The notes below the pieces were generated by a model. That model was not told where the DNA came from, did no database searches, and saw only the letters and a list, made by a program, of their open reading frames with translations. From JALORV01 sp963703945 (GTDB lineage Bacteria > Pseudomonadota > Gammaproteobacteria > Burkholderiales > Burkholderiaceae_F): a stretch of DNA of 64,000 bases. Both the position numbers and the translations under genes were made by a program. The stretch covers positions 154,399-218,398 of the forward strand of contig CAVPGM010000020.1 in assembly GCA_963703945.1 (NCBI GenBank), given 5' to 3'. Positions 1 through 9,871 of this stretch are shown here, piece after piece; position 1 is the first letter of the stretch, and each line of letters begins with the position of its first letter.

Positions 1-213
1 CGCAGCAGGAGACTCCGGGTCGGCGATGACGTCGGGGATCGGACGGGCGGCCTCCCGGACCGCGAAGTGGCCCTGGATCGACTGGGCGTAGTAGCTCAGC
101 GTCGAGCAGCCGGCGGCAAGCGCAGCCAACACGGCGAGCGCCGCGGCGGCCGCGATCCACGATCGACGTCTGCGCAGCGAAGCAACGAATCCGGGCCGCC
201 CCATCGGCCGCAT
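1..213 (-). CDS. Aminopeptidase-type lipoprotein (PF10023-like), 5' end only
   Basis: Only the N-terminal ~70 residues lie in the window; the gene runs off the left edge. ATG codons at 213 and 204 are in frame. The product has an Arg-rich n-region, an Ala/Leu hydrophobic core and a lipobox (LAAGC) near residue 32, so it should be a lipoprotein. After the Cys comes STLSYYAQSIQGHF followed by ARPIPDVIADP, which matches my memory of the start of the predicted periplasmic aminopeptidase family formerly called DUF2265 (PF10023). The zinc-site region is outside the window, so the assignment rests on this N-terminal signature. It starts 30 bp after the stop of the AMP-binding gene and is probably the last gene of the argE/oxidoreductase/ligase operon. 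Confidence 0.7.
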   Translation of the reverse strand, partial: MRPMGRPGFVASLRRRRSWIAAAAALAVLAALAAGCSTLSYYAQSIQGHFAVREAARPIPDVIADPESPAA

Positions 214-243
214 TCTGCCTAATGCCGCCGGCACCCCGGTCGA

Positions 244-1722
244 TCAGCGAGGCAGCCTGCAGACCACCCTGCGCAGCTTGCCGCTGCCTGGCTCGCGCAT
301 CGGGCCGCGTCGCGACATCAGGATCTCGACCGGCCCCACCTCGCACTCATCGAAGTAGCGGCGCAGCGCGGCGCGCACCGGACCACGTCGCCCGTGTTCC
401 TGCGCACCGAGGTGGACGGTCAGCGTACCGTCCGGACGCTGCACCAGTTGGAACTCGTGGGCGCCGGCACCCTCCTCGAGCACGGTTTCAAGCGCCAGCG
501 GAACACAGATGACCTCACCGCCCCAGCGTCCCGGCAGGCGCAGGGTGTCGTCGCACCGTCCCTCGACCGATATCGCCGGAAACTGGCTGCCGCAGGCGCA
601 GGGTCCCGGATGCACGGTGACGGAGTCGCCGAGGTCGTAGCGGATCAGGGGCTGCACCCGATTGGCCAGGTTCGTCAGCCATACCGACTGCGAACGCACA
701 CCCGGCTCGACCGGCGCGCCGTGGGCGTCGACCGGCTCGAGAACAACCCAATCCGAATTGACGTGCAGCTGTCGATGCGGGCATTCCCAGGCGATCGGCA
801 GGAACTCCGAGGCGCCATAGGCGCTGCGGACGCGACAACCGAACGCACGCTGCACGCGCTGCCGTGTCGGCTCCGAAAGCACCTCGCCTCCGGTCCAGAC
901 CTCCCTCGGTCGCAGACGCAGGCGCCCGGCCTCCTGCTTCTCAGCCAGCATTTCCGCCGCCGTCGGATAAGTGGCCAAAATGGTCGGCCGGTATGCGTTC
1001 AGCTGGGTCAGCAGCTGTTCACAGGGTTGCAGCAGCGAAAACGCGCGCACGGCGTCGGCCATCCACGGCGCCCAATGCCGCATCCGCTCGACGGTCGACA
1101 CGCCGGCGAAGTGCCCGTCGGTGGCGGCCACCATCGCGTAGCGGTCGCCTTCCATCATTTGCCGCACGATGTCGGTGGGCGACAGCAATCCGCGGAAGCG
1201 CTGGGCTTCAAGCGCGTCGTATACCGCGATCGCATCGGCATCGTGCACGAAGTAGCCCGGCGTGCCGGTGGTGCCCGAACTGGTCCACACACCGTAGCGT
1301 CCCAGCAGCGATCGCCCGATGCGACCACGGTCGGCGATGAACTCCTCCACAACGCGCCGCGTGACCGCTGGCTGCGTGACCACTTCGTCGAACTCCTCCA
1401 TCAAGGCGCGCTTGCCGACCGGGGGCAGATCGCGCAGCGACGGGTCGGGCGGAAGCTTGCGATAGAGCCGCGCGTAGAACGGCGAGGCCGCACGCACGTA
1501 GGCGATCAGTGCCGCGGTCCGCCGCTGCGTCGCATGCGCCAGGCCGGCCGCGGACAGGTACGAGCCCTGCCACACGTCGAATGCCGCTTCCGCCCAGCGT
1601 GCCGGGTCGTAGGCCGAGGCTTCAGGCAGCTTGAACAGGGAGGGCGCGGGGCGGGGCATGAGGAAGATCGCGGAGACGACCGTGTCATTGTCGACGATCC
1701 ACTTGAAACGGGCATGACGCAA
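244..1722 (-). CDS. PaaK-like AMP-forming acyl-CoA ligase / adenylate-forming enzyme
   Basis: Product of 471-492 residues resembling phenylacetate-CoA ligase and coenzyme F390 synthetase-type enzymes (PaaK/CapK superfamily), which adenylate a carboxylate and transfer it to a thiol. The phosphate-binding loop is visible as TSSGTTGTPGYF (about residues 147-158). Further conserved-looking blocks are VWTGGEVLSEPTR, SAYGASEF and the C-terminal IRYDLGDSV. The longest frame opens with TTG at 1722. An ATG at 1659 (product starting MPRPAPSLFK) is an alternative; neither has a strong ribosome site, although GGAGG lies about 14 nt before the TTG. It begins 6 bp after the molybdopterin oxidoreductase stop, so it is co-transcribed. 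The substrate cannot be read from sequence; the free-standing context argues against a dedicated phenylacetate (paa) operon. Confidence 0.75.
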   Translation of the reverse strand: MRHARFKWIVDNDTVVSAIFLMPRPAPSLFKLPEASAYDPARWAEAAFDVWQGSYLSAAGLAHATQRRTAALIAYVRAASPFYARLYRKLPPDPSLRDLPPVGKRALMEEFDEVVTQPAVTRRVVEEFIADRGRIGRSLLGRYGVWTSSGTTGTPGYFVHDADAIAVYDALEAQRFRGLLSPTDIVRQMMEGDRYAMVAATDGHFAGVSTVERMRHWAPWMADAVRAFSLLQPCEQLLTQLNAYRPTILATYPTAAEMLAEKQEAGRLRLRPREVWTGGEVLSEPTRQRVQRAFGCRVRSAYGASEFLPIAWECPHRQLHVNSDWVVLEPVDAHGAPVEPGVRSQSVWLTNLANRVQPLIRYDLGDSVTVHPGPCACGSQFPAISVEGRCDDTLRLPGRWGGEVICVPLALETVLEEGAGAHEFQLVQRPDGTLTVHLGAQEHGRRGPVRAALRRYFDECEVGPVEILMSRRGPMREPGSGKLRRVVCRLPR

Positions 1723-1728
1723 ACCGGA

Positions 1729-3847
1729 TTAGGGAGCCTCCGCATACCCGCTGATGCCCGCGTTCGGGCGCACCGCCTCGACCTGCACCAGACAGTCGTA
1801 GAAAGTCGGGGCACGGCCGATGTCGGTCAGGGCCGAAGGGGTGACCTCGTTGGCGTTACGTCCGTCGCGGGCCAGTTTCTTCCACCAGATCGACAGCGCG
1901 ACGACGCAACCACGCCGTGCGCGCTCGGTCACCCGCGCCGCAAGTTCGAACGAGCCACGGTCGTTGAACACCCTCACCCGATCGCCGTCGACGACGCCGC
2001 GCAAGGCCGCGTCGTCAGGATGCATCTCCAGTGCGGGCTCGCCTTCAACGGCGCGCAAGCTGGCGACATTGACGAAACTCGAGTTGAGGAAGTGGCGGGC
2101 CGGTGGCGAGATGATCGCCAGCGGATAGCGGGCGGCAAGCGCCGCATTGGACCCTGGACTCTCGTTGGGCGGAACGTAGGCCGGCAGCGGATCGGCGCCG
2201 ATGCGTTCGAGCGCGGCGGACCAGAACTCGCACCTGCCCGATGGAGTCGGAAACTTTCCCTCAACAAATGGCGCGTGTCGCTCGGGCAGGTCGAGCCGCT
2301 CCCACCCGGCCTGCTTGAGCCGCGTCCAGTCGAAGCGCGCCGTTGGTCCGCGCCGGGCGAAGGCCTGAGCCGCGAGCTCGTCATCCGACTCGGCGAAATC
2401 CGGCTCGGTGTAACCCATCTTCGCCGCGAGCCGGCGGAAGATCTCGCTGTTCGGCAGCGCTTCGCCGAGCGGTTCGATGGCCGGGTTGTTCGCCAGGATG
2501 TACAGATGGCCGTAGGACTTGTGGACGTCGATGTGTTCGAGCTGGGTGGTGGCCGGCAGGACGAAGTCCGCGTAATCCGCGGTGTCGGTCTGGAAGTGCT
2601 CGAGGACGACCGTAAGCAGATCCTCACGCCCGAACCCGGCCGCGACTTCGCGCGAGTTCGGTGCGACCGCGACCGGATTGCTGTTGTAGACGATCAGCGC
2701 ATCGATCGGCGGATCGGCATGCTGCAGGTCGTGCCCGATGGTCGACATGTTGATCGTGCGCGGCGAGCGGCCGCGAAGCAGGCCGGGCCGGTACAGCCGC
2801 TCGGCGTCGACCGGATAGTTGCCGCTGGTCGACAGCAGCACACCGCCCGCGGCGTCGCGCCAGTGGCCGGCAAGCGCCGGCAATGAGGCGATCGCGCGCA
2901 CCGCGTTGCCGCCGCCAGCCGACCGCTGCATGCCGTAGTTGAGCCGGATCGCCGCGGGCCTGATGTGCCAGTAGTCGTGCGCGAATTCCTCGACCTCGGC
3001 GGCGCCGGATGCCGCAGATTCCGGCCACTCGCGCCGGGTCGAACTCGCGCGCGCGCTCGGCCAGCGCATCGAATCCCAGCGTGTGGCGTTCGATGTAATC
3101 GCGGTCCAGCCAGCCCTCGCGGATCAGCACGTGCATGATGCCGAGCGCGAGCGCGCCGTCGGTGCCGGGCATCGGCGCAATGTGCTGGTGGCACTTTTCC
3201 GCGGTCAGCGAACGGTACGGATCGATCGCGATCAGCTTGGCGCCGTGGCGCTTGGCCTCCTGCGCGCGACTCCACAGGTGCAGGTTCGACGCGATCGCAT
3301 TGGTGCCCCAGAAGATGATCAGGCGTGCGTTCTGGAACTGCTCGATGTCGGTGCCGTCGCGCGTGCCGAGCGTGGCGCTCAGCGCCTCGCCGCCCGCGGT
3401 CGCGCAGATCGTGCGGTCGAGGAAGCTGGCGCCGAGCCGGTGGAAGAACCGGCCGGCCATCGCCTCGCCCTGCACCATGCCCATCGTTCCCGCGTAGCTG
3501 TACGGAACGATGCGCTGCGGATCAACCGCTGCGATCGTCTTCAGCCGCGCGGCGATCTCCTCGAGCGCAGCGTTCCAGCTGACGCGCTCGAAGCGCCCTT
3601 CACCCTTGCGGCCGATGCGCCTCAGCGGATGCAGCAGGCGATCAGGGTGGTATGTGCGCTCGAGATAGCGACTGACCTTCGTGCAAAGCGTCCCCGCGGT
3701 AGTCGGATGCGACGGATCGCCGGCAATCTTGATCGCGACACGGCGACCTTGCTCCCGCTTGACGGTAACCAGCATCGCGCAGGTGTCGGGGCAGTCGTGC
3801 GGACACGCTGCGCGCACGATCTCCAGTCCGGCATCGGCCTCGGCCAC
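1729..3847 (-). CDS. Molybdopterin oxidoreductase (DMSO-reductase family), one frame break
   Basis: About 705 residues when the two overlapping frames are joined. The N-terminal part (GTG start at 3847) carries the 4Fe-4S motif CPHDCPDTCAMLV with a later Cys in GTLCTKV, as in formate dehydrogenase/BisC-type subunits. The middle has FWGTNAIASNLHLWSRAQ and IAIDPYRS, the bis-MGD binding region. The C-terminal part has the dinucleotide-binding block LEMHPDDAALRGVVDGDRVRVFNDRGSF. No twin-arginine signal is present, so a cytoplasmic enzyme is inferred. The frame is lost at about 3001-3010, just after VAGICGI and before AAEVEEFAHDYW; a single-base indel in a GC run would restore it. It sits 2 bp downstream of the argE-like gene and 6 bp upstream of the PaaK-like ligase. 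The substrate is unknown. Confidence 0.8.
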
Positions 3848-3849
3848 GG

Positions 3850-5095
3850 CTATCCCTCCGGCGGTCTGCTGGCGATCAGGCGGCCGAAGAACTGCTCACA
3901 GGCAGCGATCTGCTCGTAGCTGATGTATTCGTCGGGCCGGTGCGCCTGGTCGATCGATCCCGGACCGAGGACCACGGTCGGGATGCCGGCACGCTGGAAC
4001 AGATGCTGGCCTCGGTCGCGAAGCTGACCGCCCCCGTTCCGCGCTGCGCCGTCCGCGCGAGATTCATCGCCCACCGGACCACGGGTGCATCGGGTTCGAT
4101 GCCGAATGCGGGCAGGTCCATGACGCATCTCGAAGGAAATGGCCGCTTCCGGCGCGACCGCGCGCATCTGCGGCAGGAGTTCGCGATGCGCGTAGTCCAT
4201 GATCGGCTGCGTCATCGCGTCGTGCGGGGTGGCGGGGATGTTGCGCATCTCGAAGTCGAACACGCAGTCGCGGGGCACCACGTTGACGGCGATGCCGCCG
4301 TGGATCACGCCGGTCTGCAGCGTCGAGTACGGGACGGCAAAGCGCTCGTCGCGCGGCTCGTCGCGGCTCAGGCGGTCCGCCAGCGCCGCGAATGTAGGCG
4401 ATCAGCTGCGCGGCGTACTCGATGGCATTGACGGCCGTCGGCGTCAGCGACGAATGCGCTTCGCGCCCGCGCACGCTGCAGCAGAAGTCGCGCTTGCCTT
4501 TGTGCGCGACGATCGCCTGCATGTCGGTCGGCTCGCCGATGATGCATCCCGCCGGCTGGATGCCACGCTCGGCGAGGTCGGCCACCAGGCCGCGCACGCC
4601 GAGAAAGGTCGTTTCCTCGTCGTAGGTCATGGCCAGATGAATCGGCATCGATTCCTGCGCTTCGAGAAAGCGCGGCGCCCAGGCCAGTGCGATCGCGATG
4701 AAGCCCTTCATGTCGGCGGTACCGCGGCCGTGAATACGGCCATCGCGATGCGAAGCCGCAAATGGATCGCTCGACCAGTCCTGACCATCGACCGGTACGG
4801 TGTCCGTGTGGCCCGAGAGGACCAGGCCGCCTTGCTTCATCGCGGTCTCGTCGCCCAGCGAGCAGAACAGGTTCGCCTTGTCGCCCGTCGAGTCGTAGAT
4901 CAGGTGCGGCCTGAGGCCGAGTCGCGCGAGCTCGTCGCGCGCGTACTCGATCAGCCCGAGGTTGGAGTCGCGGCTGACCGTCGGGAAGGCGATCAGGCGA
5001 TCGATCATCGCGAGCGCGGCCGCTGAGGGCACGCGTGCAGAACCGCTCACAGCAATCGATGCCGTGCTCGATGCGGCGGCCGCTGAAATGTCCAC
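3850..5095 (-). CDS. argE: ArgE-like M20 deacetylase, three frame breaks
   Basis: M20A-family zinc hydrolase, about 400 residues, best matching acetylornithine deacetylase, which removes the acetyl group of N-acetylornithine in arginine synthesis. The motifs are LVLSGHTDTVPVDGQDW (metal-binding HTD), GRGTADMKGF (bridging Asp), MTYDEETTFLGVRGL (catalytic Glu-Glu) and CIIGEPTDMQAIVAHKG. The dimerisation domain follows (VNVVPRDCVFDFEMRN), and the C-terminal block GSIDQAHRPDEY contains the last metal-ligand His. The frame changes near 4390, 4120 and 4005, each joinable by a one-base correction. The GTG start at 5095 gives an Ala/Ser-rich N-terminus; an internal start is possible. A free-standing argE-like gene beside an oxidoreductase and a ligase may serve another N-acyl amino acid, so the exact substrate is inferred. 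Confidence 0.75.
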
Positions 5096-5200
5096 GGCCC
5101 TAGTCTAGCGTTCGCTGAGGTCAATCGCCCCCGCCGGCACTGAGGCTAAGAATGAGCCGGTGCTATCCCATCAAGCGTCGTGGCATCTCTACGCGCAAAC

Positions 5201-5392
5201 TTATCGGGCGCGAACGATTGGCCGCGCTCCGACAAACTCGGCCAACGAAATGCAGGCCGCTGGTTCGGTAGCAGCGGCGTTCACCAGATCCGGACCGTCT
5301 GCCGACCCTCCGCAAGCGGTGATCGCAAGAAGGACGCTCACCACCGAAGCACAGCCGATCAGCGATCTCAACGCACACGATCTTTTCGTCAT
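5201..5392 (-). CDS. Short lipoprotein, possibly a truncated gene
   Basis: A 63-residue product with a convincing start: GGGGAG lies 6 nt before the ATG at 5392. It has a basic n-region (MTKRSC), a hydrophobic core (SVVSVLLAI) and a lipobox (AITACGG), so an exported lipoprotein is predicted. The mature part is only about 35 residues and ends in VGARPIVRAR, followed by TAA. The abrupt end after what looks like the beginning of a mature domain suggests that this is the surviving 5' end of a longer lipoprotein or secreted-enzyme gene. I recognise no domain. It lies downstream of the giant RCC1-type gene on the same strand. Confidence 0.5.
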   Translation of the reverse strand: MTKRSCALRSLIGCASVVSVLLAITACGGSADGPDLVNAAATEPAACISLAEFVGARPIVRAR

Positions 5393-5474
5393 GATCATCT
5401 CCCCGTCTTCCGCATGAAGTTTTCCTGGTTGCGGCTCAGTCCGACCCAGCGCCGAGTGCGAGGGAAGATCCGAC

Positions 5475-8400
5475 TCATGGCACATAGCGGAACACTCGCG
5501 CCTCGACTTCAGCGGATTGCGCGTTTCCCAGACGCGCGCCCAACGCCGGCGAGACCTCGGAGTAAAACGCCAGCGAGAGACCGTTCTGACCGACGCCGAA
5601 ATTGGGGTCGAACGCGTACGTGGTGCCAACGGGTGCCATGGCCGTGCCCAGGACATTGGCGGCCAAAACCTGCGCGAAGAATCCGAATCCGCCGCCGGAT
5701 CGCGGCGCGTATTCCGACCACGCCAGGGCGACGCCACCGCCTTCACCCGACGCAAGCGTCAGCGCGAAAATCTGTCCGCCCGCCGCAGCCGTGGCAACCT
5801 GACCGATTGCGCTACCGTCAAGTCCAACCCAGCTACCGCTGCGGCAGGCGCGTGCGAACACTGCGTCGCCGTTGTTGAACACCGCCACCGGCCCGGTCGT
5901 CCCCGACCGCGGTGTTGCGGGCGATGCCGAACCCGAAATTCACATTCGGGGTCGACGCGCTGCCCGTTGGCGTTATCAGGCTGCCGGTACACACGTCGCT
6001 CCAGCTGCCGTTGGCCGCCTCGCGCAGTACAAGTAGCGGCCCTTCTAACAAGGACCCTACCGACGTATAAGGCACGGCCATCAGTAGCGCATTGCCGGGC
6101 GCTTCGCTGTTCACGCGCAGAGCGAGGATGTTGGTTTCGGTCGCTGGCCTGACCAGACCGCCCGTCCATAGCCCCGTCGACGGAACATAGCGCTTGACCG
6201 CCATCTGCCCGACGATGTTCGAGGTATACGAGCCCTCGATCCAGGCCACGATCAGATGGCTGCCCGCCGTGGTGATCTGTGTGCCGAAGACTCTCGCTGC
6301 CGGATCGACCTCGAGGTTGTCGGCAAGCGTGATCCAGGACGCCCCATTGCTGCTGAGTTGCTTGACGCGGATCCGGTCTTCGTCGGCAGCCCAAGCGACC
6401 GACACGGTGCCGCCGGCGTCGACGGCGAGGGCTGGAGTGAACACGAACCTCGACACGAGCTCGTCAGAGTTCGCGGGGCCGCCGCCAACGATCGACCAGG
6501 TTTGGCTCTGCGAGTCAAAGCGGCGGACGATCAGATTGACCTTGCCGGCACCGGCCTGCTCTGCCGTCGCTGCGTAGGTCTTGGGTGCCGAAGCAACCGA
6601 CAGATCGACGGCGATGGACATACCCTTCGTGCCTGCCAGCGCAAGAGGAGAGCCGATCTGCCGCCAGCCGATCGGAACGAACGTGGCGGTGCACACGCGC
6701 GCAACGTCGAGCCGCACGGTGCCGCCGACGCAGTCGCTCGACCATCTCGCTCAGGCTCCACCCGATGTTGGGGAGTGGGCCAGGGTCAGGACGGTGCCAG
6801 CAGGATACGAATGGGTGCAGATTCCGGAGGTTGTCGCACCGGTGCGGGAGCAATCGATGTTGCCGTCCGGGCTCGTCACGCGCCCATCACCGACCACAGT
6901 CACCGCCAAGGTGGCTGTAACGGTCGACGTGAACACCGGCGTGCAACCCAGGTCGCGCGTCAGCGTGATCGGTTGACGGCATTCGGCTTCGAGGAAACCG
7001 TCGAAGCGGAAACCGGCGTTGGCGATCGCATTTAGCGTCGAGCTGCGTGCCGCTGGAGAAGGGCAGTGTGCAGACCGACCCGCAGTTGATGCCGGCCGGC
7101 ATGGTCGTGACTGTGCCGCCCGGGCTCGCCGTGACTGACAGCCGAGGCAGCGGGCCGAAGATCGCGATGCATTTTTTCAGCGGTTGACCGACCTTCGCCG
7201 TCCTGGATCACGTTCATCGTCACCGTGCCGTCGCGACAATCGCGCTCGTTGGTGTGTGACGGTCCGCTCCAGCGCAGGAACGCATAGCCCGGATCGGGTG
7301 TTGCGGTCAGATGGATCTCGGCACCGAGCGCATAGAGTTCGCTGCAATCGCTGCCACAGTCGATTCCGGCGGGCGTGCTGGTCACGCGTCCTTGGCCCAA
7401 GACTTCGACTGTTCAGCCGACCCTCGAGCGTTCTCGGCTCGAAGCGGACGACGCACGACGTGCTGGCATCGAGCAGCGGCTCTCCGTTCGAGCATTCGGG
7501 GTCGAAGTAAGGCCCGCGCCAGCCGGGGGCCGGCGTGCCGCGCACCCGGACCGCTTCGCGCAGCCTGACGGGAACCGATATCGGCCCGACGCAATTGACA
7601 CCGCACACGAGATCCAGCGGCTCGTCAACCGGGTCGGTCGACACGGTGCCGCTGCCGATCTTGCCGATCGTCAGCGTGATCGTGCCCTGCGAAGTACAGC
7701 CATCGTTGCTGGCAGCCTGCCAAAGAGGTCGATATGCTGGCCATCGAACACGTCCCACAGCTCTGCCCCGGCCTGCCGCGCAGTCAGCGCTGATGGCCCA
7801 GTTCGGGCCGCGATGCGCCAGGCGACCCATAGCGGGCATGCCGGCGACCCGATGCGGCGCGGTTCTCCCGAATTCCCAGCGCCACACGCCTCCTTGTGAG
7901 TCAAGAGCGGTGACCGACCCAAAGTTGTTCGAGTCGAGCGCGACGACGCCACCGATGCCGTTGACTCGGTGCGGCACCGTGTCGAGCTCCGTCCACGACC
8001 AGACTTCTCCGGCCTCGGTTGCCACCAGCGAGTACAGCATTCGGACCTCGTAGCTGGTCGAGTTGATCTCGCCCACCGTGATTGCGGTGACAGCGGACGC
8101 AGGCAAGTCGGCGACGCGACGCGGCATTGCCGGACCGGCCTGGATCCCGTTGGCGCCCAAGTCCGAGATGAAACCTCCGCGGCGCGAACCCATCTGCCAG
8201 ACCGTGCCGTCGTCCTGCAGCGCGAGCGCCCAGCCGCGGCCGGTGTTCTGCAAACCGCCGACGATGGCTTTGATGCCCGTTAACGGTGTCTCGGTGCCGT
8301 TAGGCACAACCAACCGCGGCACCACGAGCGGAGCGCCCGTGGAGAGGTAAAGGGACGTGCCGCCGACATGCATGTTCTCGCGTGGTTCGACGCCGCCACC

Positions 8401-9375
8401 GAAGCCGTAGACCGTGCCATTGCGGCTGAGCGCGAGATAGCGCGCCGGCGAGGCACGACGGCTGTCGATCTCTACAACGTCGAAGGCCGAGATGGCGATG
8501 ACCTCGGCCAGCCCGAGGATCTGCCGCGGGCGCAACTGGATGTCGCGCGGGCTCGACACGCTGAGCTGAAAGTACGCGGCCGTGGGCTCGTAGTCGTGGG
8601 CGAAGACTTCGAACTTCGGGTTCGCGCCCCAACCCCACACGGTGCCGTCCTGCTTGAGCGCAATCGCCGTTTCGCCCGCCGAGACTACGGCGGTCCAGTC
8701 GGTGTCGGTGCCGACCGGCACCAACGGGTCGATCGCGTCGGGCAGCACGAACGGTGCATTGATATCGAAACCCACCGATTCGAAGCCAGCGCCGGTCTGC
8801 CCAGCGGCGTTGGGGCCGCGGCCCCACAAACGACCGTCGGCCGTGACCACATGCTGCGCGCTGGCGGAAATGACCGCGCGTTTGCCGATGGCGATGGGCA
8901 CGACGCGGATTTTGGCGTCGGCCTCGCTTACCGATGTGCGCGTGCCGCTGGCGCGCACGCTGAACGCGTAGTCACCCGGCGGCGCGTCGGTTCTGGGTGT
9001 GATGGTCCAGATGCGGCAAGAAACGGTGCCGGAAGCGCATGGCGAGTTCGTCTCGGTTGCGATGTCGATGCGAGTGGTCTCTCGCGAAAGCGAGATCGCG
9101 TAACCAAAGGCGGCGTCGTTGGTCGGCAGGTTCGCAATGTCGACCTGCACCTGAAGCGATTGTCCTGGCGCGACCCAGACTTCGGGTGGGCTGAGGAACA
9201 CGTAGGCCTGTGCCCTATCGCCGCCTCCAGTCTCGGTTTCCGCATCGCTGCCGCCGCAGGCGACCACGAGGTGTGCGGCTAACACCATCAAGGCAATGGT
9301 CGCAAGTGACCTATGCAACGAGTGAATCGGCCTGCGCTCTGTGCTGACGCGGCTGTCGCTAACTTCGGCGTTCAT
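5475..9375 (-). CDS. Giant RCC1-repeat / InlB-like-repeat lipoprotein, several frame breaks
   Basis: About 1300 residues if the frames are joined. The start ATG at 9375 is preceded by GAAGGA and overlaps the upstream stop (ATGA). The N-terminus is a lipoprotein signal with lipobox LVVACGG near residue 40. Residues ~45-155 look like an Ig-like/Big domain. From ~170 come RCC1-type propeller repeats (LWGRGPNAAGQTG, TVWGWGANPKFE, TVYGFGGGV, TVWQMGSRRGG). Four Cys-rich repeats of divergent InlB/bacterial-repeat type follow (GSGTVSTDP..CGVNC, GRVTSTPAGIDCGSDC, MPAGINCGSVC, GRVTSPDGNIDC). The C-terminal third looks like another beta-propeller. The frame is lost near 7415, 7185, 7030, 6760 and 5895, with possible double slips at 7720-7790. 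A surface or periplasmic binding role is inferred only. The divergent TPR regulator is a plausible controller. Confidence 0.65.
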
Positions 9376-9620
9376 GGTTTTTCCTTCACGGGAAACTGCT
9401 CCGGCTCGAAAACGTCGCGCGCAGGCGGTTCGCCCTGCTCGAGAAAGCGCATCACGTCATCGGCAGCGGTAAAAAAGTGGGCCTGTTCGTCGTCGTCCCG
9501 CCGCACAGAAGCACGAAATCCGCCGGCAATCGTTCGCCAGACCCGAACCACGAACAACGCGGATTCGCCCATTTCGATCCTCGTGTCGACGTGACGCGGA
9601 TAAGGCAGCGGCGCGATCAT
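9372..9620 (-). CDS. Small conserved-looking protein coupled to the RCC1-type gene
   Basis: An 82-residue acidic protein starting at ATG 9620 with a strong ribosome site (GAGGAGG, 7 nt upstream). The core reads ALFVVRVWRTIAGGFRASVR followed by a segment ending DDVMRFLEQ, a layout like short betaproteobacterial hypothetical proteins built around a single FVVRVW strand and a C-terminal helix. There is no signal peptide and no membrane segment. Its TGA overlaps the ATG of the RCC1-type lipoprotein gene (ATGA at 9372-9375), which indicates translational coupling. Function unknown. Confidence 0.75.
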   Translation of the reverse strand: MIAPLPYPRHVDTRIEMGESALFVVRVWRTIAGGFRASVRRDDDEQAHFFTAADDVMRFLEQGEPPARDVFEPEQFPVKEKP

Positions 9621-9871
9621 TCGGCGACCTCCTCGTCACGGTGGGTACCATGTGCAAGCAAGCCGATCGCTGTGACATCAACGTTTCAATCGGACGGTTC
9701 ATATGGATGCAATCGGTGAAAGACGGTCCATGCCGTCAGGTACACCTGCATCGTCGTCCAGCAACGGGTTTGAGGTCTTGAAGGTTCGCTTGCGGATTTC
9801 TTGCCTTTTTCTCACTATTGGCAAACTATTCGTGCGTCGGCCCGTTCGGACCGGCTTTCCCAGAGCGCTCC
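9621..9871. promoter_or_regulatory. Divergent control region between the RCC1 operon and the TPR regulator
   Basis: A 251-bp gap between divergently transcribed genes. It holds a short inverted repeat GACGG-N6-CCGTC near 9722-9737, a direct repeat CAATCGG (in the segments CAATCGGACGG and CAATCGGTGAA, about 9688-9719), and a second inverted repeat TTGCC-N14-GGCAA at 9801-9824. AT-richer sequence at 9795-9830 suits a promoter for the regulator. These are candidate operators for the adjacent winged-helix protein; no consensus is known to me. Confidence 0.4.

Noticed and set aside
394..2886. Plus-strand open frame of about 830 codons opposite the ligase and oxidoreductase genes
   Set aside because: The product is Arg/Gln/His-rich, without any domain, and is the antisense shadow of well conserved minus-strand enzymes; it is typical of GC-rich DNA.
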